DNA from: Gleditsia sinensis
Taxonomy: Eukaryota > Streptophyta > Magnoliopsida > Fabales > Fabaceae
DNA length: 64,000 bases
NCBI GenBank assembly: GCA_037074535.1
Contig: CM073474.1
Coordinates: 14,134,501-14,198,500 of the forward strand
Direction: 5' to 3'
In this document: in pieces, positions 12,104 to 23,056 of the stretch
Layout: every line of letters begins with the position of its first letter
How positions within the stretch are numbered: position 1 is the stretch's first letter
Notes under the pieces: generated by a model
What the model saw: the letters and a program-made list of their open reading frames with translations, nothing else
Databases searched by the model: none
Told to the model about the DNA's origin: nothing
Position numbers and translations under genes: made by a program

Positions 12104-12550
12104 GTACAATTGGCAGGTAAGTCTGCAAATAGTTTTATTTCTTAGATGCTTAGTCTAGGAAAAAACAATTTTGCTAAAAAGCGTAGAGATAAAAGAATGG
12201 GTGTCTACTATAAATATGGATGTGAAACTTGCAACACTCATTGTCGTTCTTTGGGATGGGTGCATGTAAATCAGGAAGATAAAATAAACTTTATTTAGGA
12301 TAGCTTGAGTAAGGAGTCATTGGATGATGAGTTTCATCCAACGTTTCTTGAGATGCATCCTAGTGGATATGTGCATATCGGAATTGTTGGTTTATAACCC
12401 CATTTTAAAAAAGAATAGAAATGATACAGTCTTGAAAATCTGACGTTAAAAGACCCTGTTTGCCAATTTATAAAAAAATTGAATGGGAAGCATATCCTCG
12501 ACTCATAGAGGGCGTTTAAGCCGTTACTGAACGTAAAAACAAGGAAATAT
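12104..12550 (+). pseudogene. Split ORF, 3' part, and Athila sequence up to the LOG insert
   Basis: GTACA at 12104-12108 is the right target-site duplication. The following sequence continues the frame interrupted at 8067. Coding-like stretches read KRRDKRMGVYYKYG, CETCNTHCRSLGWVHV and HPTFLEMHPSGYVHIGIVGL, separated by stops. Nothing identifies a known family. The sequence shared with the second LOG copy begins near 12551. Confidence 0.45.
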
Positions 12551-12710
12551 GTGAATCACAATCACAACTACTGTACATATGCTTGTGTGCCGTCATTTTT
12601 GAATTTTTAACATTTAATTTAGTTAATATCTACTGGCCTACTCACATAGCTATTTAATTATACTTTTGGACTATTCACATAGTTACTGTAAGTATGCCTT
12701 ATTTGAGTTC

Positions 12711-12718
12711 TATAAATG
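12711..12718 (+). promoter_or_regulatory. TATA-like box of LOG copy 1
   Basis: TATAAATG follows GAGTTC, 58 bases before the ATG at 12769. The same GAGTTCTATAAAT string stands at the equivalent place before the second LOG copy. The conservation suggests that both descend from a copy that already had this upstream sequence. Promoter activity is inference. Confidence 0.45.
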
Positions 12719-13121
12719 CACACATTATTATTTTTATTTCCATACTTAAAGTTAAAGTGAGTGCAGTTATGGAGGAAGTCGCATTTCATCAATCTTGAAA
12801 TATTTGTGTTTTTTGTGGTTCCAGTCCTGAAAAAAATGGAAAGTATGTGAAAGCAGCACAAAATTTTAGTATAGTATTGGTCAGAAGAAAAATTCATTTA
12901 GTCTATGGTAGAAGTAGTTGTGGGTTAATGGGGTATTTTTCTACAGCTGCACATGTAGGAGGATGCCAAGTTCTTGGTATTATTCTTACAGTTTTAACTG
13001 TATCAAACATTATCGGAAAAGCAATTGGGGAAAAATTTAGAGTAGCCTCCATTCATGAGTGCATTGCTAGAATGATTAGCAACGCTGATGTTTTCATTGC
13101 CTTACTAAGTGGTTTTGGTAC

Positions 13122-15136
13122 TGTTGTTGTTTTAATTAAAACTCACAAGGGCACGAATCTATTAGAGTATAGATTTAGTGGTATGTAAGGTCGATCCTAT
13201 AGGGATTGCCAAATGAAAGAAAATTCTAATTTAGATTCAAAATAAATAATTCTAACATAATTGCCAATATTTTGTTTTGTGAAAAAAATATTGAACAAAA
13301 TATATAAAGAACTAATATACTAAAATTAAATAAAGATGTATTCAAAGTAAAAAAAACATGCTAAGGTTAGGGAATCCACTCTTGGTATATCAAATAAAAA
13401 TAAATTTAACTCTTTTATTACTCAATTAGAATCCTTACATAAATAAAGTTCCAATAGGAAGATATGTTAATTTAAACTTACCTTTGTTTATACATGAATT
13501 ATATTTACCTCATTTTTATTGTATTACTGATATATAAAACATTCTTGTAAAATGGATTTAAGCGTACATTGTGCCAATCATCATTTTGTCTACAAAAAAT
13601 CAAGATTGATTCAAATATTTATTGTGCCAAAAATTGTTACAATGTATCAAGTTTCACACTTTAGAAGATTAAAAATACAAAGATGCAAAAGATAATTTGT
13701 AAATAGATTCAAGCATAAATTTTTCCGATCATTATATTGTTTACAATAAATCAAGATTGATTCAAGTATTTATTGTGCCAAAAATTGTCTACAATATATT
13801 AAAATTCACATTTTACAAGATTAAATTATGCAGAAAATGAGAAAGGTAGAAAACTAATTAACATAACAAAATAAAATGAAATAAAATAGGTGGCAAAGCC
13901 AACCAATAATAAAATAAAATAAAATAGGTGGCAAAGCTAACCATAAACAATAAAAATAAGAAGTAGGCGATAAAACTAGCCATTAAACAACAAGAAGAAA
14001 AAATAGATGGCTCAGCGAGCCATTAAAACATAACATAAGAAAAAGGAGGAGATAAATACAACATCAAATATAAACACTAAAATTAAGAGTTAGATGAATT
14101 ATTATTCTCATACCAAGAGTTTCAAACTTTTACCGTAGCATTAAGAAATTAGTTATCCATAATTAAGGCAAGAAAGCAAAATAAAAGATGGAAAAACATG
14201 ATACTATTATGAAAAAAATGAAAATACAAAATGTCTAAAGAGAGAGGAATATTACAAGCACTTAGAACTCCAACAAAGCTTTTCCAAGCTCTCTTTAAGC
14301 TCTCAACTCACTCCTCAAGCCCTTTATTTATAAATACAATTAGGTGTGGTAATTGTCAAAATTGTTAGGTAGGAAATTGTACAAAGTTGACAATTTGGAT
14401 TTCATCATGTGCACTGAAATTAAACGTTGAATATCTTCTTGAAATCTGTAGAATTTACTGACTCCATCAACATGAAAGTTGTATAAAATTTTATTATCTT
14501 TCCGTCAAGATGAATTATGGATAAATTGGATACGTAATTTATGACTTATGGTCAAATTATCAAAGCAAGGTCGGGCTGGACTACAACAACAAATAGATTC
14601 TTTTCTAGCCCATTTTTGGCCATTTTAATATCCGAATTTTCTGACCACTTGAACATGAAAGTTGTACCCAATTGTGTTAGATACTCACCTACCAAATTTA
14701 ATATATGTTGGATATGTATTTTCTGATATACAATCCAAATACTGCAGCAAGTTTGGGCTAGACTACAAACATCAACATATTTTCAACATTGGGTGGTTTG
14801 CCTTGAATCTTTATGTTTTAGTTCTTTTGAAAATGTAGTCATAAATCAAGATTAAATTTGTGTATATATTCATTAAGATGCGGCTCAAGAGTCAATAAAA
14901 TAATACTCCTTACTCAGCCATCCTCAATAAATTTGTTTTATCTGCTTGATTTATAGACATCCTTCCCAAAAAAACACAATTTAACTCTGATTCCTCCAAT
15001 TGAGTCCATTTTATATTCTTCTCTCAATCTGTAAGAAATATACAAAACTAAAGACAAGTAAGGGAGATATATGCTTAATTATGGCAAAAAGATAAGATGA
15101 AAATATTTAATTTATGAGTATAAAACTCACTCATCA
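13122..15136 (-). mobile_element. Athila-family solo LTR inside LOG copy 1
   Basis: The 2015-bp block reads TGTTGTTGTT...CACTCATCA on the plus strand and is flanked by GGTAC at 13117-13121 and 15137-15141. Its reverse complement (TGATGAGTGAG...AACAACA) has the same ends as the Athila 3' LTR at 16709-19407 (TGATGAATGAG...AACAACA), and the two match along their outer parts. It is therefore a solo LTR of the same family in opposite orientation. It has a shorter version of the internal tandem array (about 13880-14070, GGTGGCAAAGC units), which explains much of the length difference. Confidence 0.88.
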
Positions 15137-15439
15137 GGTACTCTGGAGGAAATTTTTCAAATAGTCTCTTGGGTACAATTGAATATCCACCATAAACCCA
15201 TAAGTTTGTTGAATGTTAACCATTTCTATGATGATTTGTTGTTTTTTCTTGATCAAACTTTAGAACAAAAGTTTATTTGACACTCAGTTCGACAGATTCT
15301 CATCTCAACTTCAAATGCTGATGAGTTGATTGATGCATTATAAGCATATGTTCATGTTTCTGATCTAGTTATAGTTCAAATAAATTAGATGGCCGATAAC
15401 CGCAAAAAGCGTAAAATGGATTTGGATCTTCATCTGTAA

Positions 15440-16708
15440 CACCTTTTATTTGATTGAATAAATTTTTATTTTCAATTTAGTTTACTGTAAATTCATCTTT
15501 TCCTAATTCTCCTTTCAGGTAATATATCTTTCAATTTGTGTTTGTTCTTCATTAAAAAAAAGGCATGGATGCCTAGCATCCTATCTTTGTATAGGTTCCA
15601 GCACCTAGATTTAAAAAACAATAGAGTGATATTTTGGGAATAAGCAAAACTAGCACCAATGATGAAAATGGTTTAAAGTGCTTGTAATATTAAGAAAATA
15701 GATGAGTTCTGAGAGTTATGTGTGAACCTGATATCCTGAGCACTTAATCTTTTACATTTGACTAATTGTTTATTCAGAAAAGATTTATGTGATTCAAATA
15801 TGCTAAGTGATCTCATAAGACTTTAGAACTAATTTGATTGTCACTTGAGGAAAAATCTTAGACTACTCTCTATTTAAGAAATAAATTAGGTATTGTTGGA
15901 ACCATTTGAGCTTTTCAAACCAATCTATACATTATGTCATCTCTAGTAACCCATTTTGAACTTATATTTATCCTTTCTTATACACTTATATTATTATCTA
16001 GCCTTTAAACAAAAAATATTTCTAACTTTTACCTTTCACTCACAGGAATGATTATTTGAAAAGCTATGGTTCATGGGTGAATGGAAAAAGTTTTTTTTTA
16101 TAAAAAAAATAGAACTTCCCAAATAAATAAGTTTAAGGGTGTTAACATAAAAAAAAGAGTATGAGCAAATAATGTAAGGATGGGGATAAGGTTGGAGATA
16201 GAATTCACATGATAATATCAAAAGCATTTGGGAGGACTTAAATGATCATATATGTTGTAGAGTGAATTAAGCTTTCATTAATATCCTTTTATTGACCTTT
16301 AACTTATGCCATATATTACAAGCCTAATAAAAGTCCTAATGATCTTAAATATTATGATTAGTCTACATTAGTGGAGAGTGACATGAAAAATAAGCTTATA
16401 GAGTTTCAAATACATCAATTTGGAGATTTGTTTTAAATATTTGATTACATAAATTTATTTGAATGCAAAAAGTCCAATATCATAAATTTATAACAAACAC
16501 ACTTAAGATTCAATAGTAAACTATGTGTTGCATTTGAATTGAAGTTCTACATAACCTTGAAATTCTGATATTTTTTTTGGTTGCACATTTTAAATCTTTG
16601 AAGAATGTCTAGTAAATCAAAAACAACTCATCACTCATTCATCTTTTGAATTTTGAAGTTTGTGTGTTTTGCTTGAGGACAAAGCAAAAAATTAAGTTTA
16701 GGGGTATT
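15440..16708 (+). other. Athila 3' non-coding region and polypurine tract
   Basis: No coding sequence. The end (about 16665-16708) reads GTTTTGCTTGAGGACAAAGC, then a purine-rich stretch AAAAAATTAAG and GGGGTATT, directly before the LTR start at 16709. This 'CTTGAGGACAAGC ... AAGTTTGGGGGTATT' arrangement is the well-known end of the Athila internal domain, and it identifies the next block as the 3' LTR. The reading frame at 16036-16227 on the minus strand is not considered a gene. Confidence 0.75.
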
Positions 16709-19407
16709 TGATGAATGAGTTTTATATTCATAAATTAAATATTTTCATATTATCTTTTTGTCTTAATTAAGCGTTTATCTCCCTTATTTGTCTTTAGTTT
16801 TGTGTATTTTTTTTCAGATAGAGAGAAGAATAGAAAATGAACTCAATTGGAGAAATCAAAACTAAATTGTGGTTCTTTAGAAATAATGTCTATAAATCAA
16901 GCAAACAAAATAAATTTATTGAGGATGCCTGAGTAAGGAGTATTATCTTTTTGACTCTTAAGACGCATCCTAATGAATATATGCATCAATTCAATCTTGA
17001 TTTACGACTACATTTCTAAAAGAATTGAAGCATAAATATTTAAGGCAAAACACCCAATGTTAAAAATATGTTTAATTTTACTGTTGTATTTTAGCCGTAT
17101 CTCATACAATACATATATATTATATTTGAAATTTGATAAATGAATAGCTGACACAATTTCATACAACTTTTATGTTTATATGATCAGCAAATTCAGACAT
17201 CCAAATGATCAAAATTGGGTTAGAAAAAAACATGTTTACTCTTGCAATTCAACCCAAACTTACTATAATATTTAAGCCCTATTTCAGAAAATATAAATTC
17301 AATGTATATAAAATTTGGTAGGTGTATAGAAGATACAATTTTTTATAACTTTTATGTTCAAATGATCAGTCAATTCAAATATTAAAAGGGCCAACATTGG
17401 GTTAGAAAAGATCATATTTTCTGTTATAGTCTAGCCGGACCTTCCTTTAGTATTTTGGCCATAAATCACAAAATACGTGACCAATATTTCTCCACCTTAT
17501 ATGGCTTGAAATATAATGAAAATATCTATAATTTTTATATTGATTGGATCAGCAGATTCAATGGATATCAAGGTGATATCTCACAATGACTTTTAGTACA
17601 AATAATACAAGACAACTTGTCAACTTTAGTACGATTTGCTACCCACTATCTTTATCACCTACTCCCCTTGTTATGTCAATAAATAGAGACATCTTGTGAG
17701 CTAGAGAGAGAGAGAAAGGCTGAAGAGTGAACTTGAGAAAGTTTTGTTGGAGTTCTAAGTGTTTATAATATTTTTCTCTTTTTAGACATTATGTATCTTT
17801 ACTTTTTTTCATAAATTTTATCATACTTCTTCATCTTTTATTTAACTTTCTTACCTTGATTATGGAGAACTAATCTCCTAATGTTAAGGTGAAATGGTGA
17901 AACTCTTGGTATGAAATAATAATTTATCTAACTCTTAATTTCAATGTTTATATTTGATGTTGTATTTATCTTCTGATTTATTTTCTTGTTATTTTCTTTT
18001 TTAGAGGATGATTTTATTGTCCCTTTGTTATTTATTTTTTTATTATTTACTTTCTTAGATGATGGCTTTGTTGCCCCTCTATTTTTATTTTTTTGTTATT
18101 TACTTTCTTATATGATAGGTTTGTTAACTCTCTGTTATTATTTTTTTGTTATTTTCTTTCTTAAAAGATGACTTTATTGCCCCCTCAGTTATTTATTTTC
18201 TGCCCTTATGTTATTTATTTTCTTGTTTTTTTCTTTCTTAGATGATGATTTTGTCGCCCCTCTATTATTTATTTTCTGTCATTCTATTATTTATTTTCTT
18301 ATTATTTTCTTTCTTAGAGGATGGCTTTTTTGCCACTCTATTATTTATTTTCTTGTTATTTTCTTAATATTTTTTTCCTACAAGATGGCTTTATTGCCCC
18401 TCTGTTATTTATTTTCTACCTCTCTGTTATTTTTTTTCTTAAAAGATGACTTTGTCGCCCCTCTGTTATTTATTTTCTGTCTCTCTGTTATTATTTTTTT
18501 GTTATGTTTTTTCTTAGAGGATGATTTTGTCGCCCCTCTGTTATTTATTTTCTGTCTCTCTGTTATTATTTTTTTGTTATGTTTTTTCTTATAGGATGAC
18601 TTTGTCGCCCCTCTGTTGTTATTTTCTCTGTTATTATTTTCTTGTTATTTTCTTTCTGAGGAGACAGCTATGCCGCATCTCTGTTATTTATTTTCTTATT
18701 ACTTACTTTTTTAGATGATGGTTTTGTTGTCCCTCTGTTATTTATTTTTTTGATATTTTTTTAATGACTAATTTTACGGCATTTTTTATATTATTATTGA
18801 CTCTTTCATCTATCTGTTGTTATAATTTTCTTCTTTTTACATCTTTTTATTTTAAATTTTATAAAGTGTGAATCTTGATACATTGTAAACAATCTTTAAC
18901 ATAATAAATGCTTGAATCATTTTTAATTTATTGTAGACAATATAATGATTGACACGGTGTATACTTGAATCTATTTTATAAGAGTTGTTTTATTATTAGT
19001 AATACAATAAAAAAAAAAAAGACAAATACACTTCGTATGTAAACCAAAATGAGTTTAAGGTAACATATCTTCTGAATAAAATCTTATTTATGTGAGGATT
19101 CCATTTGAGTAATAAAAGAGTTAAAATTTATTTTTATTTGATATACCAAGAATAGATCCCCTAATCTTAACATGTTTCTTTACTTTGAATATATTTCTAT
19201 TTAATTTCAGTATTTTATTTATTACATACTTTACTCAAAATTCTTCTCACAAAAAAAAAATCTTGACAACTAGGTTAGAAATATTTATTTTGGATCTGAA
19301 TTAGATCTTCTCTCAATCGGCAATCCTTGTGAGATCGACCTCGCATACCACTAAATCTATACTCCAATAAATTTGTACGCTTGCAAATTTTAATTAAAAT
19401 AACAACA
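16709..19407 (+). mobile_element. 3' LTR of the Athila-like element
   Basis: The LTR starts TGATGAATGAG after the polypurine region and ends AAATAACAACA at 19407, where Ty1/copia sequence resumes. It is 2699 bp long and aligns in inverse orientation with the solo LTR at 13122-15136 at both ends, including ACCACTAAATCTATACTC near 19345-19365. A T-rich tandem array at 17980-18760 lengthens it. The right flank is ATATG; the matching left flank of the element is not in the window. Confidence 0.82.
17980..18760 (+). repeat. T-rich tandem array within the Athila LTR
   Basis: Degenerate units of roughly 40-80 bp repeat the core GATGACTTTGTCGCCCCTCT followed by GTTATTTATTTTCT. The unit length varies because of internal T-rich expansion, and two neighbouring units near 18440-18600 are almost identical. 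Translation gives phenylalanine- and leucine-rich frames (17986-18171, 18208-18594, 18521-18718) that look like membrane proteins but are artefacts of the array. Confidence 0.85.
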
Positions 19408-20325
19408 ATATGGCAATAGTAGATTTTGGCATTAATGAGAAACATAACTCAATAGATTCAATTTCAATAATATAGCTTAGTCACAACCTGAAAATGACTC
19501 AAGAACAAGTAATCATAGTTATCATAATAATTAGAATTTTTATAGGCAAGGCTCTAATCGAGATAATTCCTATGACAAAAGTTTTAGAGGAGGTTTCAAT
19601 GGTAGAGGAAGAAGAAGGTTCTCTAAACTCAGATCAATAATCATCTATCATTGATCTTTGATCCATCTCGATATGTTAACTTATGAGTTTCTAATCATGT
19701 CAGTCCTGATCATGCAAATTTGATGAATGAGTATAGTGGCCAAGAGAGGGTACACATTGGGGGTGGTACATGTTTGAACATTAAACTTATTGAGCATTTT
19801 GCCATTCATTGAGTTGTCCTCACATCCATAAGCAAAATGAAAGTTTTCAAAGGAAAAATAGGCATTTAGTAGAATTTGACCTCACTCTTTTAGCAAAGTC
19901 TTCCTCACATTTGCAATATTGGGATGCTACCTTTAAAAACTGCCGCATATTTGATAAATAGATTGCCTTCTATCTCTCTTTTTGTTCAAACACCTCTTGA
20001 AAGATTGTTCTCTTTCAATCTTGACTATTATTCTCTAAAAGTCTTTGGGTGTGCTTATTATTCTCTCACAAGACCGTATGATAGGCATAAACTCAGCTAT
20101 AGATCCACTGAGTTTGTTCTTCTGGGGTATTGTTGTAACAAAAAAGTATATAAATGCTTATGCTTAAATTCCTCGGGAAGGAATTACCTATCTCATATGA
20201 TTTCATCTTCAATGGACATCATTTTCCTTTCAAATATTCTTTCATGTCTAGATCTAATTCTTCTAAACACTAGATTTGTCTCCTTTGATTTCTGCTACCC
20301 TTTTTTTCTATCAAATGATCAACAT
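19408..20325 (+). pseudogene. Ty1/copia remnant: gag end and integrase
   Basis: From about 19540 the translation is a glycine/arginine-rich gag end (SFRGGFNGRGRRRFSKLR), followed by a protease remnant with the NHVSPDHANLMNEYSG type block near 19690-19740. After a deletion comes copia integrase (EFDLTLLAKSSSHLQYWDA, with the open frame 19924-20328: AAYLINRLPS, TPLERLF, KVFGCAYYSL, RPYDRHKLSYRSTEFVLLGY). Most of the integrase core and the zinc knuckle are lost. The left end of this element lies beyond the Athila insertion and is not in the window. The hAT insertion at 20326 breaks it. Confidence 0.8.
20318..20325 (+). repeat. 8-bp target-site duplication ATCAACAT, left copy
   Basis: ATCAACAT stands directly before TAGGGTGT and is repeated without change at 21421-21428 directly after CACTCCTA. 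An 8-bp duplication is characteristic of hAT transposition. Confidence 0.9.
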
Positions 20326-21187
20326 TAGGGTGTTTATAAGTTCGGTTCAGTCAGTTTCAGAAGTTAAACTAAACTGAACCGATTATGTGTTTATGAGAAA
20401 AAAATGAACCTACTCAGTTTGAGTTTGGTCCGTAAAACTGAACCAAATCGAACCCAAAAATAGTCGGTTTGATTGATCAATTTTTTTCTCTCCTCCTTTG
20501 AATAGTGCAGACTACTCACCTTACACTTAGTTTCCATGGGAGGGAATATGACGATAACCTTTAGCCGTTTGGTTTCCTTGTGACCAGAGTCTATCCGCTG
20601 TGCCTCACCACGTGAGATTGCTATGTACTGTGTGCCCACGTTCACCAAACGTGATGTGGTACATGTAATCGCAGCGGTGTGGTGCTAGCCGGTGAACCCT
20701 CTCACGAGTATATGGATCATCTTTATGCTGGCGTGAAATCACTTAGAAACCTGTAGAAGCTTGTTGCTCTACAAACTGGGTATAGGAACTAAAGTGAGTG
20801 ATGAAGAGATAGAACACGTGAGGATTTAATATTTTGCTCATAGATTTCAAATTATTCACTATATCATTTATAATTCATGATCAAAAAATAAAGATCTGAA
20901 AACTTACACAATTTAGTGGCTCAAGATAGAAAGCTTATTAGAGCTAGAATAAAATGTTGATGGGATAAAGGGATTGGGTCTGTGTTTTGCAGCAATGCAC
21001 TGCTTGAAAAGCAGTCTGTAGTAGCAGGCCGCCTCGTGTATTCTGACACTAGACAAATATATTAAAAAAATTATTTATGTCCTTAGAAACTACTAATTTT
21101 GTTAAAATGAGTGGCTCAAGGAGCCTAAAAATTTGATATTTATCAAGATGTGAATTACCGTAGTGGGACAAATTTACGACGTGAAAT

Positions 21188-21239
<52 letters not shown>

Positions 21240-21420
21240 CGGTTGGATCAGTTTGATTTGATTCAAATTTTTTTAAAACTGAAAACTGAACTGAAACAAT
21301 TGATTTTTTTTAAGAAAAAACCAATCTAAACCGTTTCTTGTTGGTTTTTATTTTATTTTATTTTAATTTGGGTTGATTCAGTCAATTTTGTTTGGTTCGA
21401 ATTGATTTTGTACACTCCTA
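20326..21420. mobile_element. Non-autonomous hAT transposon, 1095 bp
   Basis: The ends TAGGGTGTTTATAAGTTCGG and, read inward from the other side, TAGGAGTGTACAAAATCAAT form imperfect terminal inverted repeats, followed on both sides by the GGTTCGGTT-like subterminal motifs common in plant hAT MITEs. The flanking 8-bp duplication is perfect. No transposase is present. The middle (about 20500-20850) has a more balanced base composition than the ends and includes an 85-codon minus-strand frame (20391-20648) without recognisable domains; it could be captured DNA. An AT microsatellite lies at 21190-21236. Confidence 0.85.
21190..21236. repeat. (AT)n microsatellite
   Basis: Pure AT dinucleotide run of about 23 units inside the hAT element. 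Confidence 0.95.
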
Positions 21421-21428
21421 ATCAACAT

Positions 21429-22500
21429 GGACAAATGATTGAAGATATATATGATCATCGTGATTATATAATCACTAGTCATGTAAATAGTGATGATATA
21501 TGTTCCAAAAAAATTGTAACAAATTATGGCTCTGATGTTCCAGACTTTCAAAAAAGCTCATTTTCCAAAAGCAAACCTTTTACCTGTTGCTCATCCTTAT
21601 CTAATAACGACAAGAACTAAAAATGGTATCTTTAACCCAAAGGCTTACTTGGCTTAGAAAGTGCAAACATCAGTAGAAAAAGCGCTGCTTGTCTTAGAAT
21701 GAAAGAGGAATATGCTACCCTTAGGATGAATTACGAATGGTGTTTCATTTCTTTACCAGCAAAAAAAAAAAAAAAGGACTATTGGTTGCAAATGGGTTTA
21801 TAGGGTCAAAGAAAATGATGATAGGAGTATTCAAAAGTACTAGTCCAGGCTGATAGCAAAATGTTTTTATCAAAAAGAAGATTTTGATTTCAATGAAGCC
21901 TTCGGCCAAGTTATTAAGCTAACCACCTTTAGAATAATCTTAACCATGGCTTTAGCTAGGCAGTGCGACATCCATTAGTTGGATGTCAATGATGCTGTTC
22001 TAAATGGGACTTTACAAGAAGTATACATGGAGTAGCCATCTGGGTTTGAAGATCTCAACAAGCAACTTGTGTGCAAATTTAGAAAGGCCCTTTGTGGTCT
22101 CAAAAAAGCTCTAAGAGATTGGTTTCATAGTCTCAAGTTTAGGTCCAACAACTGAGATAGTTCTTTGTTCATTAGAATAATCACAGCATACTACTTTTGT
22201 TTTAATATATGTTAATATCTTGGTCACTAGAAGTTTAACAGAAGGCATCACTTCACTTATAGCAGATTGGAGTTCAGTCTTTTCTCTCAAATATTTAGAT
22301 CTTCTTAGTTATTTCTTAGGGGTGGAAGTTAAGAAATTACCTTATGAAAGTCTACAGTTGTCACAGGCAGAGTATGTTAAAGATTTGCTATGTAAAGACA
22401 GATGCATGCCAAGAGCATTAAAATCCTATGACAACAGACTTAAGGTTATCTAGTTGCAACGTTGGAGCTATACACCTTGTGATCATCTTTAGACTAGATT
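21429..22500 (+). pseudogene. Ty1/copia reverse transcriptase remnant
   Basis: After the hAT element the copia frame resumes (21429-21620), then the RT: MKEEYATLRMNYEWCFISLP near 21700, TIGCKWVYRVKEN near 21780-21820, LARQCDIH-LDVNDAVLNGTL near 21950-22010 (with one stop), and KQLVCKFRKALCGLKKALRDW near 22060-22120. The catalytic YxDD block is missing; the frame 22220-22453 continues with DLLSYFLGVEV and LSQAEYVKDLL. Stops and shifts are frequent, so this is a dead copy. Confidence 0.85.
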
Positions 22501-23056
22501 TTTCTTACTCCATTAATAGGGTATATATATGCAAACTCATGCATAATCCTTTGGATTCTCACTAGAAGGTAGCTAGAAGAATAGTGAGATATCCTAGTGG
22601 AACAGTTAGCTATGTTATCCATCTACAAATATCTTGTAGCTTGGATCTAATGGCAAACTGTGATGCTGATTGGGGTGATGACAAGAGATCAACCTCAAGT
22701 TCTTGTATAATTTTAGGAGCTAACTTAGTGCCTTGGTAATCCAAGAAGCAGCAAGTTGTTAGGAGGTCAAATAAGAGGTAGAGTATCAATCTCTTGCAAA
22801 TACTCTGGCATAGCTATCTTAGATTAAATCTCTTGAGCGGGAATTGAATCTTCCTATTTCACACAGTCCTATTGTTTTCTTGACAAACTTAGTAGAGTTC
22901 TTATGACAATAAATCTTATATTGCATGTCAAAACAATTTATACCTTCTTATGATCAAACTGGAGATGTTCTTACAAACGCTATTTCAAGTGACAAATTTA
23001 CATTTGTGAGAGACAAACTCAGGATAAAGGATTTTCACTCTCAGTTTGAAGGGGAA
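22501..23056 (+). pseudogene. Ty1/copia RNase H remnant and polypurine tract
   Basis: The RNase H part reads ARRIVRYPSGTVSYVIHL, LMANCDADWGDDKRSTSSSC near 22640-22710 and PSYDQTGDVLTNAISSDKF near 22945-22995, which are standard blocks at the end of copia pol, with stops between. The tract GTTTGAAGGGGAA at about 23044-23056 is the polypurine tract preceding the 3' LTR. Confidence 0.82.

Larger units (their letters stand above)
12551..15439 (+). pseudogene. LOG-like cytokinin-activating enzyme, intronless, split by an LTR
   Basis: LOG enzymes release active cytokinin from the riboside monophosphate in the cytosol. An ATG at 12769 begins a LOG-like frame: ICVFCGSSP, the HLVYGR region, GGCQVLGII, and FIALLSGFGT where the family has PGGxGTxEE. 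After ten codons there is a stop in place, and a 2-kb solo LTR (13122-15136) interrupts the motif exactly at GFGT/LEE. The rest follows at 15142-15439 (EEIFQIVSW, then NVNHFYDDLLFFLDQ, TAA at 15437-15439), with further stops. Plant LOG genes normally have several introns; none is present here. About 220 bp upstream of the ATG, including a TATA-like box, is shared with the copy at 60301-61150. It lies in sense orientation between the pol remnant and the 3' end of the Athila-like element. Confidence 0.85.
4741..19407 (+). mobile_element. Athila-like Ty3 retrotransposon with nested insertions
   Basis: The plus-strand order is gag-like (4953-6183), Athila-type protease (about 6650-7083), a remnant of the RT start joined to the integrase end (about 7300-7755), an unassigned split ORF (7913-8067 and 12109 onward), a LOG-like insert (12551-15439), a 3' non-coding region, the Athila-style polypurine region before 16709 (TTAAGTTTAGGGGTATT) and the 3' LTR (16709-19407). 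The 5' LTR and primer site are not in the window. Two solo LTRs are nested in it. Total length without them is about 8.6 kb. It is dead: RT core, RNase H and the integrase core are missing. Confidence 0.8.

Noticed and set aside
18208..18594. 128-codon hydrophobic frame resembling a membrane protein
   Set aside because: It is a translation of the T-rich tandem array inside the Athila LTR. The phenylalanine/leucine repeats follow the DNA unit.
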